From NCBI GenBank assembly GCA_002368575.1, contig DFEA01000099.1, positions 6,361 to 20,168 on the forward strand: 13,808 nt of DNA, written 5' to 3'. Source of the stretch: Lachnospiraceae bacterium UBA3814 (lineage in GTDB: Bacteria; Bacillota; Clostridia; Lachnospirales; Lachnospiraceae). Numbering within the stretch: the stretch's first letter is position 1; each line of letters begins with the position of its first letter. The notes under the pieces are model-generated. The model ran no database searches, had not been told where the DNA came from, and worked only from the letters and a program-made list of their open reading frames with translations. A program made the translations under genes and the position numbers. Positions 1 to 6,220 of this stretch are shown in pieces.

Positions 1-92
1 TTGCCTGCGCCGATTTATTCATAAATCATGCGCTTAGGTGCGAACTTTAGTTCGCGCCGATCGGTTCGATCTATCGAACCGGTCATTTCCTT
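1..92 (-). repeat. Modular palindromic repeat, divergent unit overlapping the yedF 3' end
   Basis: This is one almost complete unit of the repeat family, read on the minus strand in the order hairpin 1, hairpin 2, linker, hairpin 3, tail. Hairpin 1 (59-84) has arms CGGTTCGAT and ATCGAACCG. Hairpin 2 has arms GCGAAC and GTTCGC around TAAA. Hairpin 3 has arms GATTTAT and ATAAATC. The linker ACCTAAGCGCA and tail GGCGCAGGCAA match the other copies. The stems differ in sequence from those in 311-525 but remain paired. The unit begins AAGGAAATGA, and that TGA is the yedF stop codon. It may continue beyond the left edge of the window. Confidence 0.85.
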
Positions 93-292
93 TTAAGGGT
101 CATGGTATATTCGCCGGAGGCTTCCTCTACAGAGACCGTATAGCCCTGAAAGGACGCAAAGCGTGTAATGTTCTCAACACATACCCTTGCGTCCACCAGT
201 ACCCTGAGCTCTGCCGGGAAGCCTTCCCTTTTGACCGCCTCCTGAACCATTACCACCGGTATAGGGCAGCTCTGCCCCCTTGCATCTATCAT
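83..292 (-). CDS. yedF: TusA-like domain protein of the YedF selenium-metabolism family, short form
   Basis: The 69-residue protein is a complete TusA/SirA-like fold. It starts MIDARGQSCPIP, with the family's CPxP motif (Cys9-Pro10-Ile11-Pro12). The later part VLVDARVCVENITRFA (31-46) is characteristic of the YedF N-terminal half. Typical YedF proteins are about 190-210 residues, with a second DsrE-like domain; here translation stops at the domain boundary. The stop codon lies in the first bases of a palindromic repeat, so truncation by repeat insertion is plausible. The missing half could instead lie beyond the left edge. AAGGAGG precedes the ATG by about 9 nt. The gene follows yedE, selD, yqeB and yqeC on the same strand, which supports a role in selenium or sulfur handling (a cysteine carrying persulfide or selenide is inferred). 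A generic TusA-like sulfur carrier is the alternative. Confidence 0.75.
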   Translation of the reverse strand: MIDARGQSCPIPVVMVQEAVKREGFPAELRVLVDARVCVENITRFASFQGYTVSVEEASGEYTMTLKRK

Positions 293-310
293 GAAGCCCT
301 TCCTCCTTAG

Positions 311-525
311 TATGCGCCGATTTACGAAGTAAATCGTGCGCTTAGGTGCGAACTTCAGTTCGCGCCGATCCGTTCAGCCTGCTGAACGGATCATTTCCTT
401 GCCTGCGCCGATTTACGAAGTAATCGTGCGCTTAGGTGCGAACTTCAGTTCGCGCCGATCCGTTCAGCCTGCTGAACGGATCATTTCCTTGCCTGCGCCG
501 ATTTACGAAGTAATCGTGCGCTTAG
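311..525 (-). repeat. Tandem array of about 2.4 modular palindromic repeat units
   Basis: The array has unit 1 at 313-403 (91 nt), unit 2 at 404-493 (90 nt, one A lost in hairpin 3) and a partial unit 3 at 494-525. The full units are otherwise identical. In minus-strand order each has hairpin 1 (367-392 and 457-482, arms GATCCGTTCAGC and GCTGAACGGATC, 12 perfect pairs), hairpin 2 (348-363 in unit 1, arms GCGAAC and GTTCGC, loop TGAA), and hairpin 3 (318-336, arms CGATTTAC and GTAAATCG, loop TTC). A tail GGCGCAGGCAAGGAAATGA follows. The array fills most of the yedE-yedF gap (293-586). The remaining 526-586 holds no gene I can support. An open frame at 336-572 is only the repeat translated. Confidence 0.92.
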
Positions 526-586
526 CCGCCTTCATTATGAATTTCCCGCAGCTGTTCATCACCATTGCCTGACAGTTACGATTTCC

Positions 587-1675
587 TTACTTCTTGCTCC
601 TGCAGTTTGTTATGGAAATAACGAGCAATACGGCAAAGCCTGTAAATACGGTAGCCTTTCCCGCGGTGCTTATCCCGCCGACCTTGTAAACACCGTCGGT
701 CACGGAATCCGCGCTGCCGGCAAGGCCGAAATTATGGGAAAGAGCCGTTCCCATAAGCATTCCGAGAACCGTCACACCGCTGTCCCCGTTTCCCTCTCCC
801 GTAAGTATAAGCTGCCTCAGGGGACAGCCTCCGAGAAGAACGCTTCCCCATCCGGCAAGAGCCATCCCCAGAAAATTCCACAGCTGCGACGAATGGGAGA
901 CCGGCTGTGAAAGAGTCGAGAAGCCGGTAAAGCTTCCGGTTATGATATTTCCCAGAAGGACGGTGATGAATATGACCGCAAAGCCTGAAAGCAGATTAAA
1001 ATCCCTGAACATAACGGCATCCCTCATACCGCCGACCATACAGAGACGGGATCTCTGTGAAAGAGCGCCGACAATCAGGCCTGCCGCAAGCGATACGAGC
1101 ACCGGGGCATACCTTGAGCCCGGGCCCTCCTCCGACAATGCGAATATCGAAGGGACGAGAAGAAACAGTATGAACATAAGGATCAGCACACCGGGTACGG
1201 CAAAGCCCTCGGTGCCCTTTACCTCATAGGCTCTTTTAAGGGTAAAGCCCTTTTTCAGGAAAAAGATTCCCGTAAGGATACCCGCAAAGAAGCCCGCAAG
1301 CCCCACAAATGCGTTCAGATCACCCCCGCCCATTCGTATAACCATCCTTAAGGGGCAGCCTAAGAACACAAGGGCACCCATCATGACAAAGGCCCCCAGT
1401 ACAAAGCGTGTTGCGGGCGAGGAGCCGGCCCTTGGCCTGAATTCCTTATAACCCAGGGACATTATCATCGAGCCCGCAACCAGCCCCACTATCTCAGGGC
1501 GGAAATACTGGACCGGCTTTGCGCTGTGAAGCTTTAAGGCTCCGGCAATATCCCTGATAAAGCAGGCGATGCAGAACCCCATGTTGGCCGGATTTCCCAG
1601 CACTGTAAGAGCTGTCGCAAGGATTCCGACAACAGCGCCCGCTGCTATCACTGATATTTTTATACGTCCGTTCAT
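587..1675 (-). CDS. yedE: YedE-family putative selenium transporter (membrane protein)
   Basis: The 362-residue integral membrane protein has many hydrophobic segments, beginning with one at about residues 7-27. It belongs to the YeeE/YedE (Sulf_transp) superfamily, in the branch tied to selenium metabolism. It shows an internal duplication: GCPLRM at 106-111 and GCPLRQ at 283-288 sit in equivalent membrane segments, with further cysteines at Cys35, Cys38 (FCIACF) and Cys212 (RLCMVGG). In this superfamily such cysteines line the conduction path for thiosulfate or related species. Transport of a reduced selenium compound is the family proposal, not proven here. The start ATG has AAAGGAGG about 7 nt upstream. 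The gene follows selD in the same orientation, 129 bp away, with a long inverted repeat between them. The length is normal for the family. Confidence 0.9.
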   Translation of the reverse strand: MNGRIKISVIAAGAVVGILATALTVLGNPANMGFCIACFIRDIAGALKLHSAKPVQYFRPEIVGLVAGSMIMSLGYKEFRPRAGSSPATRFVLGAFVMMGALVFLGCPLRMVIRMGGGDLNAFVGLAGFFAGILTGIFFLKKGFTLKRAYEVKGTEGFAVPGVLILMFILFLLVPSIFALSEEGPGSRYAPVLVSLAAGLIVGALSQRSRLCMVGGMRDAVMFRDFNLLSGFAVIFITVLLGNIITGSFTGFSTLSQPVSHSSQLWNFLGMALAGWGSVLLGGCPLRQLILTGEGNGDSGVTVLGMLMGTALSHNFGLAGSADSVTDGVYKVGGISTAGKATVFTGFAVLLVISITNCRSKK

Positions 1676-1710
1676 ATACGGCCTCCTTTATTCGTAGCTG
1701 TTATTATTCA

Positions 1711-1771
1711 GAATCAGTGTCATTAACTTAAGCTGCTATATGTTGTGAGCTTAAGTTAATGACATTGATTC
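1711..1771. repeat. 24-bp inverted repeat between selD and yedE
   Basis: The left arm is 1711-1734 and the right arm 1748-1771, with a 13-nt loop. Twenty-three of 24 positions are complementary; the odd pair (1717/1765) is a G-T wobble on the plus strand and a C-A mismatch on the minus strand. The inner arms are ACTTAAGCT and AGCTTAAGT. The arms are AT-rich and unrelated to the 90-nt repeat family. No U-tract follows on the minus strand, so a classical intrinsic terminator is not supported. An RNA hairpin between selD and yedE, a DNA-binding site or a small mobile-element remnant are all possible. The rest of the 1676-1804 gap holds the yedE ribosome binding site and no gene. Confidence 0.85.
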
Positions 1772-1802
1772 ATAATGAGGTTCACCCCCTGTCAGCCCGC
1801 TC

Positions 1803-1850
1803 ACCTAATCGCTGGTTTTACTTCGTAAATCGGCGCTGGCAAGGAATAAA
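1803..1850 (+). repeat. Partial palindromic repeat inside the selD 3' end
   Basis: On the plus strand this is the second half of a repeat unit. It has a linker (ACCTAATCGC against ACCTAAGCGC), hairpin 3 (TTTTACTTCGTAAATCG against ATTTACTTCGTAAATCG) and a tail (GCGCTGGCAAGGAA against GCGCAGGCAAGGAA). It is antisense to selD and encodes the last 14 residues of SelD plus its TAG stop, which comes from the CTA of the linker. Confidence 0.85.
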
Positions 1851-2896
1851 CGCTTTCCTCCACGGTATCTCTCCACTCTGCCTATCCGCTGCGCAGACGG
1901 TACAGCACCCTTAAGCTCCGAAAAAAGCGCATCCGCGTCAGCAGGGTCCACTGCCATGAGAAGGCCTCCGGAGGTCTGGGGATCATAGAGCACATCCTGT
2001 ATGCAAAGGCTTACGTCTCCCGGGTCCACAAAGGCCTCGGCAAAGTCACGGTTTCTGTACATCCCCTCTGGAAGGATGCCAAGCCGCGCAAGCTCAAGGG
2101 CCTCAGGGATGATATCAACGGCAGCGGTATCGATGTGCAGCTCTGTACCGCTGCCCTGTGCCATTTCAAGACAGTGCCCGAGGAGTGAAAAGCCTGTAAC
2201 ATCGGTGCAGGCATTCACCTTATGCCTTACCATTATATCTCTTGCGGCCTTATTAAGGACAGTCATGAGCCCTACGGCCCTTTTCATCGTCTCCGGCCCC
2301 GTAAGGTCAGCCTTTGCGGCAGTAGTCAGTATCCCCGTTCCCAGAGGCTTTGTGAGGATGAGTATGTCGCCCTCCCTTGCCGTACTGTTCCTGATCACCC
2401 TGCGGGGATCCGCAAAGCCCGTCACCGCAAGGCCGTATATCGGTTCGTCATCCAGTATGCTGTGGCCCCCGCTAATGATAACTCCCGCTTCGTAAGCCTT
2501 CTCGTAGCCTCCCCTGAGTATCTCGTGTACAGCATCCTGGGGCATTTTCTCCGGTACTGCCATTATATTCAGGGCAAGCCTGGGCTCGCCCCCCATGGCA
2601 TAAATATCGGAAAGAGCATTCGCTGCCGCTATCTGCCCGAAGATATAGGGATCATCATGGATGGGCGGGAAAAAATCCACGGTCTGCACCAGCGCAAGCT
2701 CCTCAGAGATCCTGTACACACTTGCATCATCGCTTGTATCAAAGCCAACCAGCAGATCAGGATCCCTTAACACACTGATGCCCGTCAGGAGCTTTTCAAG
2801 CACTCCCGCACCCACCTTTGCCCCGCACCCCGCACACCTTGCGAGCTTAGTGAGCTTTATGTCCTTTTCCTCTCCGTAATTGCCGCCAGGTTCCAA
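1805..2896 (-). CDS. selD: Selenophosphate synthetase (selenide, water dikinase), Cys form
   Basis: SelD makes monoselenophosphate from selenide and ATP, the donor for selenocysteine, selenouridine and the selenium cofactor of molybdenum hydroxylases. Clear family features are the N-terminal catalytic segment RCAGCGAK (Cys24 as catalytic residue, Lys27), the ATP/metal-binding aspartates in GFDTSDDA, and TVDFFPPIHDDPYIFG followed by AAANALSDIYAMGG. The C-terminal half keeps TDVTGFSLLGH and DPQTSGGLL. I chose the TTG at 2896 because GGAGGG lies 6 nt upstream. This gives 363 residues, near the usual 345-360, and places the gene 41 nt after yqeB. The ATG-started frame reaching 2977 would add 27 unlikely residues and overlap yqeB. 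The position used by selenocysteine in some homologues is Cys here. The C-terminal LFLASADLRSKTSD is encoded by a repeat, so the native tail has been replaced. Confidence 0.95.
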   Translation of the reverse strand: MEPGGNYGEEKDIKLTKLARCAGCGAKVGAGVLEKLLTGISVLRDPDLLVGFDTSDDASVYRISEELALVQTVDFFPPIHDDPYIFGQIAAANALSDIYAMGGEPRLALNIMAVPEKMPQDAVHEILRGGYEKAYEAGVIISGGHSILDDEPIYGLAVTGFADPRRVIRNSTAREGDILILTKPLGTGILTTAAKADLTGPETMKRAVGLMTVLNKAARDIMVRHKVNACTDVTGFSLLGHCLEMAQGSGTELHIDTAAVDIIPEALELARLGILPEGMYRNRDFAEAFVDPGDVSLCIQDVLYDPQTSGGLLMAVDPADADALFSELKGAVPSAQRIGRVERYRGGKRLFLASADLRSKTSD

Positions 2897-2937
2897 TTTC
2901 TGCCCTCCAGTCGTACACGAGCCGGTTTTCCGGGCTC

Positions 2938-3750
2938 TTATCCCAGGGTCTGTAACCTTATCTGCCGATTCAGGCAAAGGATAGCCTCCAGCACTCCCCC
3001 CGCCACGGAAAGAGCCTTGTCAGAGACCATGCCGCAGTATTCCGCCCTGCCTCTTGGATCCACATCTCCCGATTTCATGCCCTTTGTCACAAAAACGCCA
3101 TCCGCAATAAGGCCTCTCAGCACTCCCGCTATGGAGGTCTTTACCGGTATGCCGTCCACTGTTCCCACTATCTCGCCTTCTCCGACCATGTCTCCTATCC
3201 TGTGAAGGCCCTTAAAGCTCCCGTCGGCAGGAGCGCGGATGATCCTCTCTCCGGAAAAGCCTCCGATAAGACCGGGGATCTTGGTATCAGGCAGAGCCGT
3301 CCCTTCGTAAAGGACTCTTCCCAGGGTATGGCCCCTCATGGTCTCGACTACCGCATGGCAGTCCAGACCTGCGTTAAAGCCGGGACCTATGCCTATTACG
3401 GTCCCGGCATCCGTGATCCCGGTCCCCAGATTGCGCTTTGCAAGGATGGCATCCACGAGGACATCGGGAAGTATGAGAGGCAGGCTTTTGCATTCCGGGT
3501 CGACCATCACCGGGATCACACCCTCCTTAAGCATCAAAAGCGCTTCCTCCGCGTTCTCCGCAAGCCGTCCGGTAATGCCCTCCACCGTCTGGCTTTTGTT
3601 CATTACCGCTTCGGAAAAGGCCACGCTCCGCCGTATCGCGGTCGGGTGCGGCAGCTCGGTCATTATCACCCGCATTCCGGAGCGAAAAAGCCTTACGGCG
3701 ATGCCGCTTGCCATATCCCCGGCACCTTTTATGAGTACAGTCAGCTCCAT
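2938..3750 (-). CDS. yqeB: Selenium-dependent molybdenum hydroxylase maturation protein YqeB
   Basis: The 270-residue protein matches the YqeB family (EF2563-type), found with selenium-dependent molybdenum hydroxylases. The N-terminus LIKGAGDMASGIAVRLFRSG (6-25) is a Rossmann-like nucleotide-binding loop resembling the XdhC C-terminal domain. The central GTGITDAGTVIGIGPGF and C-terminal glycine-rich SIAGVLRGLIADG segments are also family-like. It is presumed to help place selenium on the molybdenum cofactor; the chemistry is not established by sequence. Its ATG overlaps the yqeC stop region by 10 nt (TACACACAATGGAGCTGA), which suggests translational coupling. A GGGAG lies a suitable distance upstream. 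No truncation is seen. Confidence 0.92.
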   Translation of the reverse strand: MELTVLIKGAGDMASGIAVRLFRSGMRVIMTELPHPTAIRRSVAFSEAVMNKSQTVEGITGRLAENAEEALLMLKEGVIPVMVDPECKSLPLILPDVLVDAILAKRNLGTGITDAGTVIGIGPGFNAGLDCHAVVETMRGHTLGRVLYEGTALPDTKIPGLIGGFSGERIIRAPADGSFKGLHRIGDMVGEGEIVGTVDGIPVKTSIAGVLRGLIADGVFVTKGMKSGDVDPRGRAEYCGMVSDKALSVAGGVLEAILCLNRQIRLQTLG

Positions 3751-4409
3751 TGTGTATACACTCCCTGTCTGAGGCTCCCCAGTACGACCCTGCGTGAAAG
3801 CTTTGCCGCAAGCCTTTCAGCAAGAAAAGCCTCTCTCTCCTTCTCGGTCTTGTTGATATAGACCACATCACCAAGTCCCTCTGCCGCTATTACCCTGCTT
3901 TCACCCTCGGGAGACGTTTCCCGGTCAATGGGTATCCCGGAAAGCCCGGACCAGATCTCAGGCCTGTGACATACCTCCCTTACAGGTCTCCCAAGGCCGT
4001 CGGCGCCGACCACCAGGATGACCCTCCCGGTATTTTCCGGAATGACCGGCTCATGCGCAGCGTGCGCCTTAAGGGGAAGCCCCCTTGCGCCGTCAGCCTC
4101 CACCAGGACATAGTCGCTCATGGCCGCAAGCTCGGAAAATGAGGGAAGCGCTGCCTTAAGCTTGCCCTTTTCCGCAGGGGTTCCCGCACATACGAAGCCT
4201 GAGGCCGAAAGAGCCTCCATGATCCCGTCCTTATCTGACGCGACCGCCACTGCCCGCTCCGGGACCAGTATCCTTGTCGAGGTGCAGATTATCACCCTGC
4301 CTTTGCTCCTTAGCTCCTTTGCAAGAGTATAAAGGAGAGTGGTCTTCCCCCCTCCCCCGATTATCGCAGTCACGCCCTTTTCAATTCCGAGCATTAACGA
4401 AAGCCGCAT
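3741..4409 (-). CDS. yqeC: Selenium-dependent hydroxylase accessory protein YqeC (P-loop)
   Basis: The 222-residue YqeC-family protein has the P-loop IIGGGGKTTLL (Gly18-Gly21, Lys22, Thr23, Thr24) close to the N-terminus. It also has VLVEADGARGLPLKAHAAHEP, the signature acidic segment of the family, which probably acts like a Walker B/switch region, and VVGADGLGRP. The family is known from clusters for selenium-dependent molybdenum hydroxylases. An ATP- or GTP-dependent role in cofactor assembly is inferred. Its ATG directly follows the stop codon of the DUF3343 gene (TTTTAGATG) and has little ribosome binding site of its own, so it is probably translated by reinitiation. It overlaps yqeB by 10 nt. 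The length is close to the usual value. Confidence 0.9.
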   Translation of the reverse strand: MRLSLMLGIEKGVTAIIGGGGKTTLLYTLAKELRSKGRVIICTSTRILVPERAVAVASDKDGIMEALSASGFVCAGTPAEKGKLKAALPSFSELAAMSDYVLVEADGARGLPLKAHAAHEPVIPENTGRVILVVGADGLGRPVREVCHRPEIWSGLSGIPIDRETSPEGESRVIAAEGLGDVVYINKTEKEREAFLAERLAAKLSRRVVLGSLRQGVYTQWS

Positions 4410-4649
4410 CTAAAATACCATCTCGTAAACACCGTCAAACTCTATGCGGTTTGTTTCGAGTGCTTCTTCAAGCCTTTTGCGGGTCTTTTTCGGCCCTTTC
4501 CAGGCTATCCCGCAGTCGGCGGAAAGATTTCTCGGAACAGAGATAAGCCTTCCCTCTATTTCGTTTTTCCTGCATATTTTTTCTGTCGCCATCGCTTCCG
4601 CCGTTGTATGAAAGGTGACGATGACACAGGGGCCGTTATCCGTTGTCAT
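4410..4649 (-). CDS. DUF3343 small protein, putative Se/S carrier-like
   Basis: The 79-residue protein fits the DUF3343 (putative Se/S carrier protein-like) family. It has a VTFHTTAEAMATEKICRK segment (11-28), then GRLISVPRNLSADCGIAW (33-50) carrying the conserved Cys46 in a SADCG context. The acidic and aromatic C-terminus is also typical. Members occur repeatedly beside yedF, selD and nifS-like selenium genes, and a carrier function through the cysteine is a family hypothesis. It is the first gene of the minus-strand operon, with GGGAG upstream of the ATG. Its stop is immediately followed by the yqeC start. A fragment of the palindromic repeat lies 23 nt upstream of its start codon. Confidence 0.85.
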   Translation of the reverse strand: MTTDNGPCVIVTFHTTAEAMATEKICRKNEIEGRLISVPRNLSADCGIAWKGPKKTRKRLEEALETNRIEFDGVYEMVF

Positions 4650-4671
4650 TATCTCTCCCGTTGCCGCCCTT

Positions 4672-4689
4672 CCCTGTCCGCGCCGATTT
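4672..4689 (-). repeat. Palindromic repeat fragment (hairpin 3 right arm plus tail) in the minus-operon leader
   Basis: On the minus strand this reads AAATCGGCGCGGACAGGG, matching the end of the unit before ygeY (AAATCGGCGCGGACAAGG) at 17 of 18 positions. It lies just upstream of the DUF3343 ribosome binding site, the same relative position the repeat has at ygeY. Confidence 0.7.
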
Positions 4690-4704
4690 GTTTACAGTAA
4701 TTCT

Positions 4705-4732
4705 ATTTTAATATTATTGACCAAAAAATCAA
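4705..4732 (-). promoter_or_regulatory. Predicted housekeeping-sigma promoter for the DUF3343-yqeC-yqeB-selD operon
   Basis: On the minus strand a -35 TTGATT (4727-4732) is separated by 16 nt from a -10 TAAAAT (4705-4710). It lies in the only strongly AT-rich stretch of the intergenic region, about 60 nt from the first start codon. It overlaps the divergent plus-strand promoter. The assignment rests on consensus and position only. Confidence 0.55.
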
Positions 4733-4745
4733 TCCGCTGTAAAAT
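4717..4745 (+). promoter_or_regulatory. Predicted housekeeping-sigma promoter for the ssnA operon
   Basis: On the plus strand a -35 TTGACC (4717-4722) is separated by exactly 17 nt from a -10 TAAAAT (4740-4745), near the consensus. Transcription would start around 4752, giving a leader of about 110 nt before ssnA. A short inverted repeat ATTGA...TCAAT (4716-4733) overlaps the -35 and could be part of an operator, though this is weak. Confidence 0.65.
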
Positions 4746-4778
4746 ATTTTTGTTCAAATCATCCAGATTAATGCTTTT

Positions 4779-4835
4779 GATCATTTCCATGTATGCGCCG
4801 CTTCGGTTCGTCCTGAGGATCGGATCATTTCTTTT
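4779..4835 (-). repeat. Degenerate palindromic repeat copy in the ssnA leader
   Basis: On the minus strand this aligns with hairpin 1 and its surroundings: AAATGATCCGATCC, then GGCGCATACATGGAAATGATC, which matches GGCGCAGGCAAGGAAATGATC closely. The hairpin arms are degraded. Together with the fragment at 4672-4689 it brackets the AT-rich promoter segment. The 4650-4861 intergenic region otherwise contains only the two predicted promoters and the ssnA ribosome binding site. Confidence 0.65.
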
Positions 4836-4861
4836 CAGTCCGCAGAAAGGAGGCTGCCCTG

Positions 4862-6202
4862 ATGCTTTTGATCGGAAACGGAATACTTATCACAAGAGAT
4901 GAGAACAATTCCTGGTTTGAAAACGGTGCCGTGGCTGTCGAGAGCAACACCATAAAGGAAGCAGGAGATCACTTTACCCTTAAGGCAAAATACCCCGGGG
5001 CAGAATTCATTGATGCCGGGGGAGGCGTGATAATGCCGGGGTTTATCAATGCCCATACACATATCTATTCCGGACTTGCCCGCGGTCTGTCAATAGACGG
5101 GAACGATCCCACCGATTTTCTGGAAATACTTGAAGGCACCTGGTGGGCCATAGACAGAAGGCTTACCCTTGACCGCACCAGAGCCAGCGCTTATGCTACT
5201 ATCCTTGAATGCATAAGGAACGGTGTCACCACGATCTTTGATCACCACGCAAGCTTCGGAGAGATCCCCGGCTCACTGTTTGCCATAAAGGACGTCGCCG
5301 TGGAGCTTGGCATACGCTCCTGCCTCTGCTATGAGGTATCTGAAAGGGACGGTAAGGAAAAGACAGAGCAGGCAATAAAGGAAAACAAAGAATTTGCCGT
5401 GTGGGCCGCAAAGGAAAACGACAGCATGATTAAGGCCATGTTCGGAGGTCATGCCCTCTTCACCATCTCCGACAGCACCTTTGAAAAAATGGTCGAAGCC
5501 AACAACGGTCTGACCGGCTTTCATATACATGTGGCGGAGGGAATGAACGATGTGTACGACAGCCTGAAGAATTACGGCTGCCGCCCCTTAAACCGCCTTT
5601 TATACAATGGTATACTGGGTGAAAAGACCCTCCTCGGACACTGTATACACATAAGTCCCGCAGAAATGGATATAATAAAGGAAACCGGCACCATGACCGT
5701 TAATAATCCCGAGTCGAACATGGGAAATGCGGTGGGCTGCGCCCCGGTCCTTCAAATGCTGAAAAAGGGCATCACCGTCGGGATGGGGACGGATGCCTAT
5801 ACCCACGATATGCTTGAAAGCCTCAAGGTTTTTCTGCTTATACAGCGCCATAACCAGTGTAAGCCCAATGTCGGCTTCGGCGAGGCCTTTCAGATGCTGT
5901 TTGATAATAACCGGGTAATAGCCGAAAAATATTTCGGGCGCCCCATAGGCGTTATAAAGGAGGGGGCGGCTGCCGATGTCATAGTAATGGATTACCATCC
6001 GTTTACTCCCTTTTCGGGGGAAAATGTAAACGGCCATATCCTTTTCGGCATGATGGGAAGGCATTGCACCACCACGGTCATAAACGGCAGGGTACTGTAT
6101 AAGGACCGAAGGTTTACTTTTGCAGACGAGGAAAAGCTTAACGCTTTTATCCTTGAACAGAGCAGGGGGCTCTGGGGAGAGCTTAACAACAGGGCATATT
6201 AA
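4862..6202 (+). CDS. ssnA: Putative aminohydrolase SsnA (amidohydrolase superfamily)
   Basis: The 446-residue protein matches the SsnA family of metal-dependent hydrolases, related to guanine and chlorohydrolase-type deaminases. It has the metal motif HTH (His65, His67) in PGFINAHTHIYSGLARG, HIHVAEG with His223 and Glu226, His260 in LLGHCIHI, and Asp311 in GMGTDAYTHD. The N-terminal small beta domain and C-terminal AADVIVMDYHPFTPF are typical of cyclic-amidine or amide hydrolases. In E. coli ssnA lies next to ygfK. Hydrolysis of a purine-derived ring intermediate is the likely role by context; the substrate is not readable from sequence. It is the first gene of the plus operon. AAAGGAGG lies 8 nt before the ATG, and a good promoter lies upstream at 4717-4745. 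Confidence 0.92.
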   Translation: MLLIGNGILITRDENNSWFENGAVAVESNTIKEAGDHFTLKAKYPGAEFIDAGGGVIMPGFINAHTHIYSGLARGLSIDGNDPTDFLEILEGTWWAIDRRLTLDRTRASAYATILECIRNGVTTIFDHHASFGEIPGSLFAIKDVAVELGIRSCLCYEVSERDGKEKTEQAIKENKEFAVWAAKENDSMIKAMFGGHALFTISDSTFEKMVEANNGLTGFHIHVAEGMNDVYDSLKNYGCRPLNRLLYNGILGEKTLLGHCIHISPAEMDIIKETGTMTVNNPESNMGNAVGCAPVLQMLKKGITVGMGTDAYTHDMLESLKVFLLIQRHNQCKPNVGFGEAFQMLFDNNRVIAEKYFGRPIGVIKEGAAADVIVMDYHPFTPFSGENVNGHILFGMMGRHCTTTVINGRVLYKDRRFTFADEEKLNAFILEQSRGLWGELNNRAY

Positions 6203-6220
6203 TGAATAAAGGAGAAAAGC

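Noticed and set aside
83..85. TGA of yedF as a selenocysteine codon
   Set aside because: Read-through would meet TAG three codons later in the repeat, and no conserved DsrE-like sequence follows.
1..525. CRISPR-like array
   Set aside because: Units are contiguous 90-91 nt repeats made of several hairpins, with no unique spacers and no cas genes nearby.
336..572. Plus-strand 78-residue frame with an internal duplicated peptide
   Set aside because: It is the tandem palindromic repeat translated on the strand opposite the neighbouring genes. The duplication simply mirrors the 90-91 nt DNA repeat.
526..586. Short minus-strand frame starting ATGGTGATGAAC after yedE
   Set aside because: It gives about 20 residues, has no convincing ribosome binding site, ends inside the repeat and has no recognisable similarity.
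1711..1771. Intrinsic terminator between selD and yedE
   Set aside because: The stem is long but AT-rich and has no U-tract on the minus strand; I list it only as an inverted repeat.
4692..4790. Minus-strand open frame of 32 codons starting ATGGAAATGATC
   Set aside because: It has no ribosome binding site, starts in a degraded repeat tail and spans both predicted promoters. The AT-rich composition explains its openness.
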